Positions 63,601-64,000 of a stretch of DNA of 64,000 bases are shown here, one piece after another. Below the pieces are notes generated by a model. It had not been told where the DNA came from and did no database searches. It worked only from the letters and a program-made list of their open reading frames with translations. The stretch comes from Burkholderiaceae bacterium (GTDB lineage Bacteria > Pseudomonadota > Gammaproteobacteria > Burkholderiales > Burkholderiaceae_C), in assembly GCA_018780645.1 (NCBI GenBank), contig JADMJJ010000036.1, positions 62,001 to 126,000 of the forward strand, read 5' to 3'. How positions within the stretch are numbered: position 1 is the first letter of the stretch; each line of letters starts with the position of its first letter. Position numbers and translations under genes: made by a program.

Positions 63601-64000
63601 CGGCGAAGAAGACGGCCGTGCAAGATCTGACCCTGCAGTTCGTCGAGCGCAAGGTCGTGTCGGTGCTGATGCGCCAACCCAATGACACCTACCGCTACGA
63701 GTCGCGCAAGAAGGAGAGCGTGATCAGCGAGGGCGCGCTGGCTATTCCCTCGGCCGGCCACAAGCTGGCGCTGGACACCTCCAAGGCTGGCAACTACAGC
63801 TATGTGCTGCGCGACGCCTCTGGCACCGAGCTGAACCGCATCGACTACAGCGTGGCCGGCGCTGGCAATGTGACGCGCTCGCTGGAGCGCAATGCCGAGC
63901 TGCAGCTGACCCTTAGCAAGAAGGACTACGCCCCTGGCGAAGACATCGAGATCAGCATCCGCGCGCCCTACGTCGGCGCCGGCCTGATCACCATCGAGCG
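60639..64000 (+). CDS. Alpha-2-macroglobulin family protein, N-terminal part (continues past the window)
   Basis: 1,120 codons are visible without a stop. GGGGAG lies 8 bases before the ATG. A short cytoplasmic start is followed by a membrane anchor (SAGVLVAVLAAGVGGYYG). MG-type domains follow with segments such as TVRKAEFYQDPVNPALKKAV, the MG2-like AYLFSDRGIYRPGETMKIGL and VKVQEFLPDRMKVTA. An acidic low-complexity stretch is at about residues 565-600. These proteins sit in the periplasm and are thought to trap proteases. The thioester or bait part lies outside the window. Confidence 0.9.
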   Translation, partial: MSEQASGGSRIWGGIGRAASGLLGTWSAPPWLRWSGAKLHAAGSASVSTVKVRPRTSAGVLVAVLAAGVGGYYGHAWWQARPKPIEVSFAVTNPPLTDFLNNGTVQPLSVKFSKSVAPLALVGKEVQAGIVATPAIDGSWRWAADDRLEFMPKQEWPIGAEVKVVLDRQAVAPQVRLAQYEFAYASAAFVPTVRKAEFYQDPVNPALKKAVFELGFSHPVNPAELEKRIELQLAGQAAGVLGVGRETTKFTVSYDKLKLSAYVHSAALPIPKESTTLNLTVDKGLVAQAGGPATKEVLAKAVAVPGLYSLALGEVVAKVVTNERYEPEQVLLVNVSQPVHEREVAKNISAWVLPVFRPGAKKDEQELGPYAWPDPAEITDALLKQSTKLDLTPVAAEREHTELHSFKIRADVGRVLYVQLEPKAKSFGGYLMRERGQRLVKVPPFPPELRILSQGALLPMSGEKKVAVLVRDLPGLRIELGRVQPSQLQHLVSQAQGSFTNPEFYGSFGPDNMTERFERKQPLPQLQRGKPHYEAIDLSEYLAKDGEQKRGLFLLKVQGYDPKAEDGSRAVPARTEPEEGEGEGAGGDQGEAAPQDGTDPASMEQSRLLLVTDLGLLIKQSTDGSRDVFVQSIYTGLPLAGVTVEVMAKNGSILFSQLTDAGGRAHFDKLEGLTRERAPLLVLARKAGDMSFMPLNRYDRQLDYSRFDVGGMPNARTQDQLSAYLFSDRGIYRPGETMKIGLIVKAADWARPLAGVPLEAEVLDARGLTVKRERLRLAAGGFAELSHTTLETSPTGNYTVNLNIIGKEGRVERQIGTVTVKVQEFLPDRMKVTAQLSSPAVEGWVNPKDLKGRINAQNLFGTPAENRRVEASMTLQPAWPAFRSHADYQFYDPQRAKEGFTDELPAGQTDVNGDAEFDLRLQRFAKATYRLSLLAKVFEPEGGRSVAAETSALVSEQAFLIGVKHDGDLGYVSRGSQRFSHLIAIDPAAKKTAVQDLTLQFVERKVVSVLMRQPNDTYRYESRKKESVISEGALAIPSAGHKLALDTSKAGNYSYVLRDASGTELNRIDYSVAGAGNVTRSLERNAELQLTLSKKDYAPGEDIEISIRAPYVGAGLITIE

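Overview
This is a GC-rich, gene-dense bacterial segment with about 52 protein-coding genes and no visible rRNA, tRNA, CRISPR array or insertion sequence. The glucokinase fused to a HexR/RpiR regulator, the gabT/gabD/MocR locus, the compact egtB-egtD pair and the several large TonB-dependent receptors suggest a betaproteobacterium of the order Burkholderiales. The Roseateles/Mitsuaria/Paucibacter group fits best. That assignment is inference from gene content and codon style only.

Layout. 1-9.7 kb: a divergent uptake locus. On the minus strand lie a periplasmic peptide-type binding protein, a TonB-dependent receptor and the start of a TPR-like protein. On the plus strand lie two permeases, two ATPases, a nitrilase-family hydrolase and a stand-alone APS kinase, with overlapping starts and stops. 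9.7-14.1 kb: GABA catabolism (gabT-gabD) with a divergent MocR-type regulator. 14.1-17.1 kb: two small hypothetical genes, a REP-like hairpin and ergothioneine synthesis (egtB-egtD). 17.3-32.7 kb: an oxidative catabolic locus with an AraC regulator, a branched-chain-type ABC transporter, an aldehyde dehydrogenase, a SphA/MetA-like outer membrane protein, a SnoaL-like protein, MoaF, a short-chain dehydrogenase, a GMC oxidoreductase and two chemoreceptors. Its substrate is not known.

32.8-38.2 kb: a CitE-like lyase, a sodium/solute symporter carrying an extra N-terminal beta-propeller-like domain, a LysR regulator and an exported esterase. 38.5-47 kb: a TonB receptor followed by four translationally coupled genes: a ribokinase-like kinase, a glycosidase-like/FGE-like fusion, a GH127 glycosidase and a class III CoA-transferase. 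47-55.4 kb: an S9 peptidase, a large sugar-type TonB receptor and two glucokinase genes, one fused to HexR. Four copies or near-copies of a TGTAG...CTACA palindrome lie in the promoter regions of the last three genes. 55.4-60.6 kb: a MATE exporter and creB-creC-small protein-creD, with a perfect TTCAC-N6-TTCAC box before the small protein. 60.6-64 kb: the first 1,120 codons of an alpha-2-macroglobulin-like protein.

The best candidates for undescribed systems are (a) the uptake/hydrolase/APS-kinase divergon at the left end, which may be tied to sulfation, (b) the MoaF-SDR-GMC-Liv catabolic locus, and (c) the coupled kinase/fusion/GH127/CoA-transferase operon. Regulation is clearest for the HexR-like operators and the Cre box.
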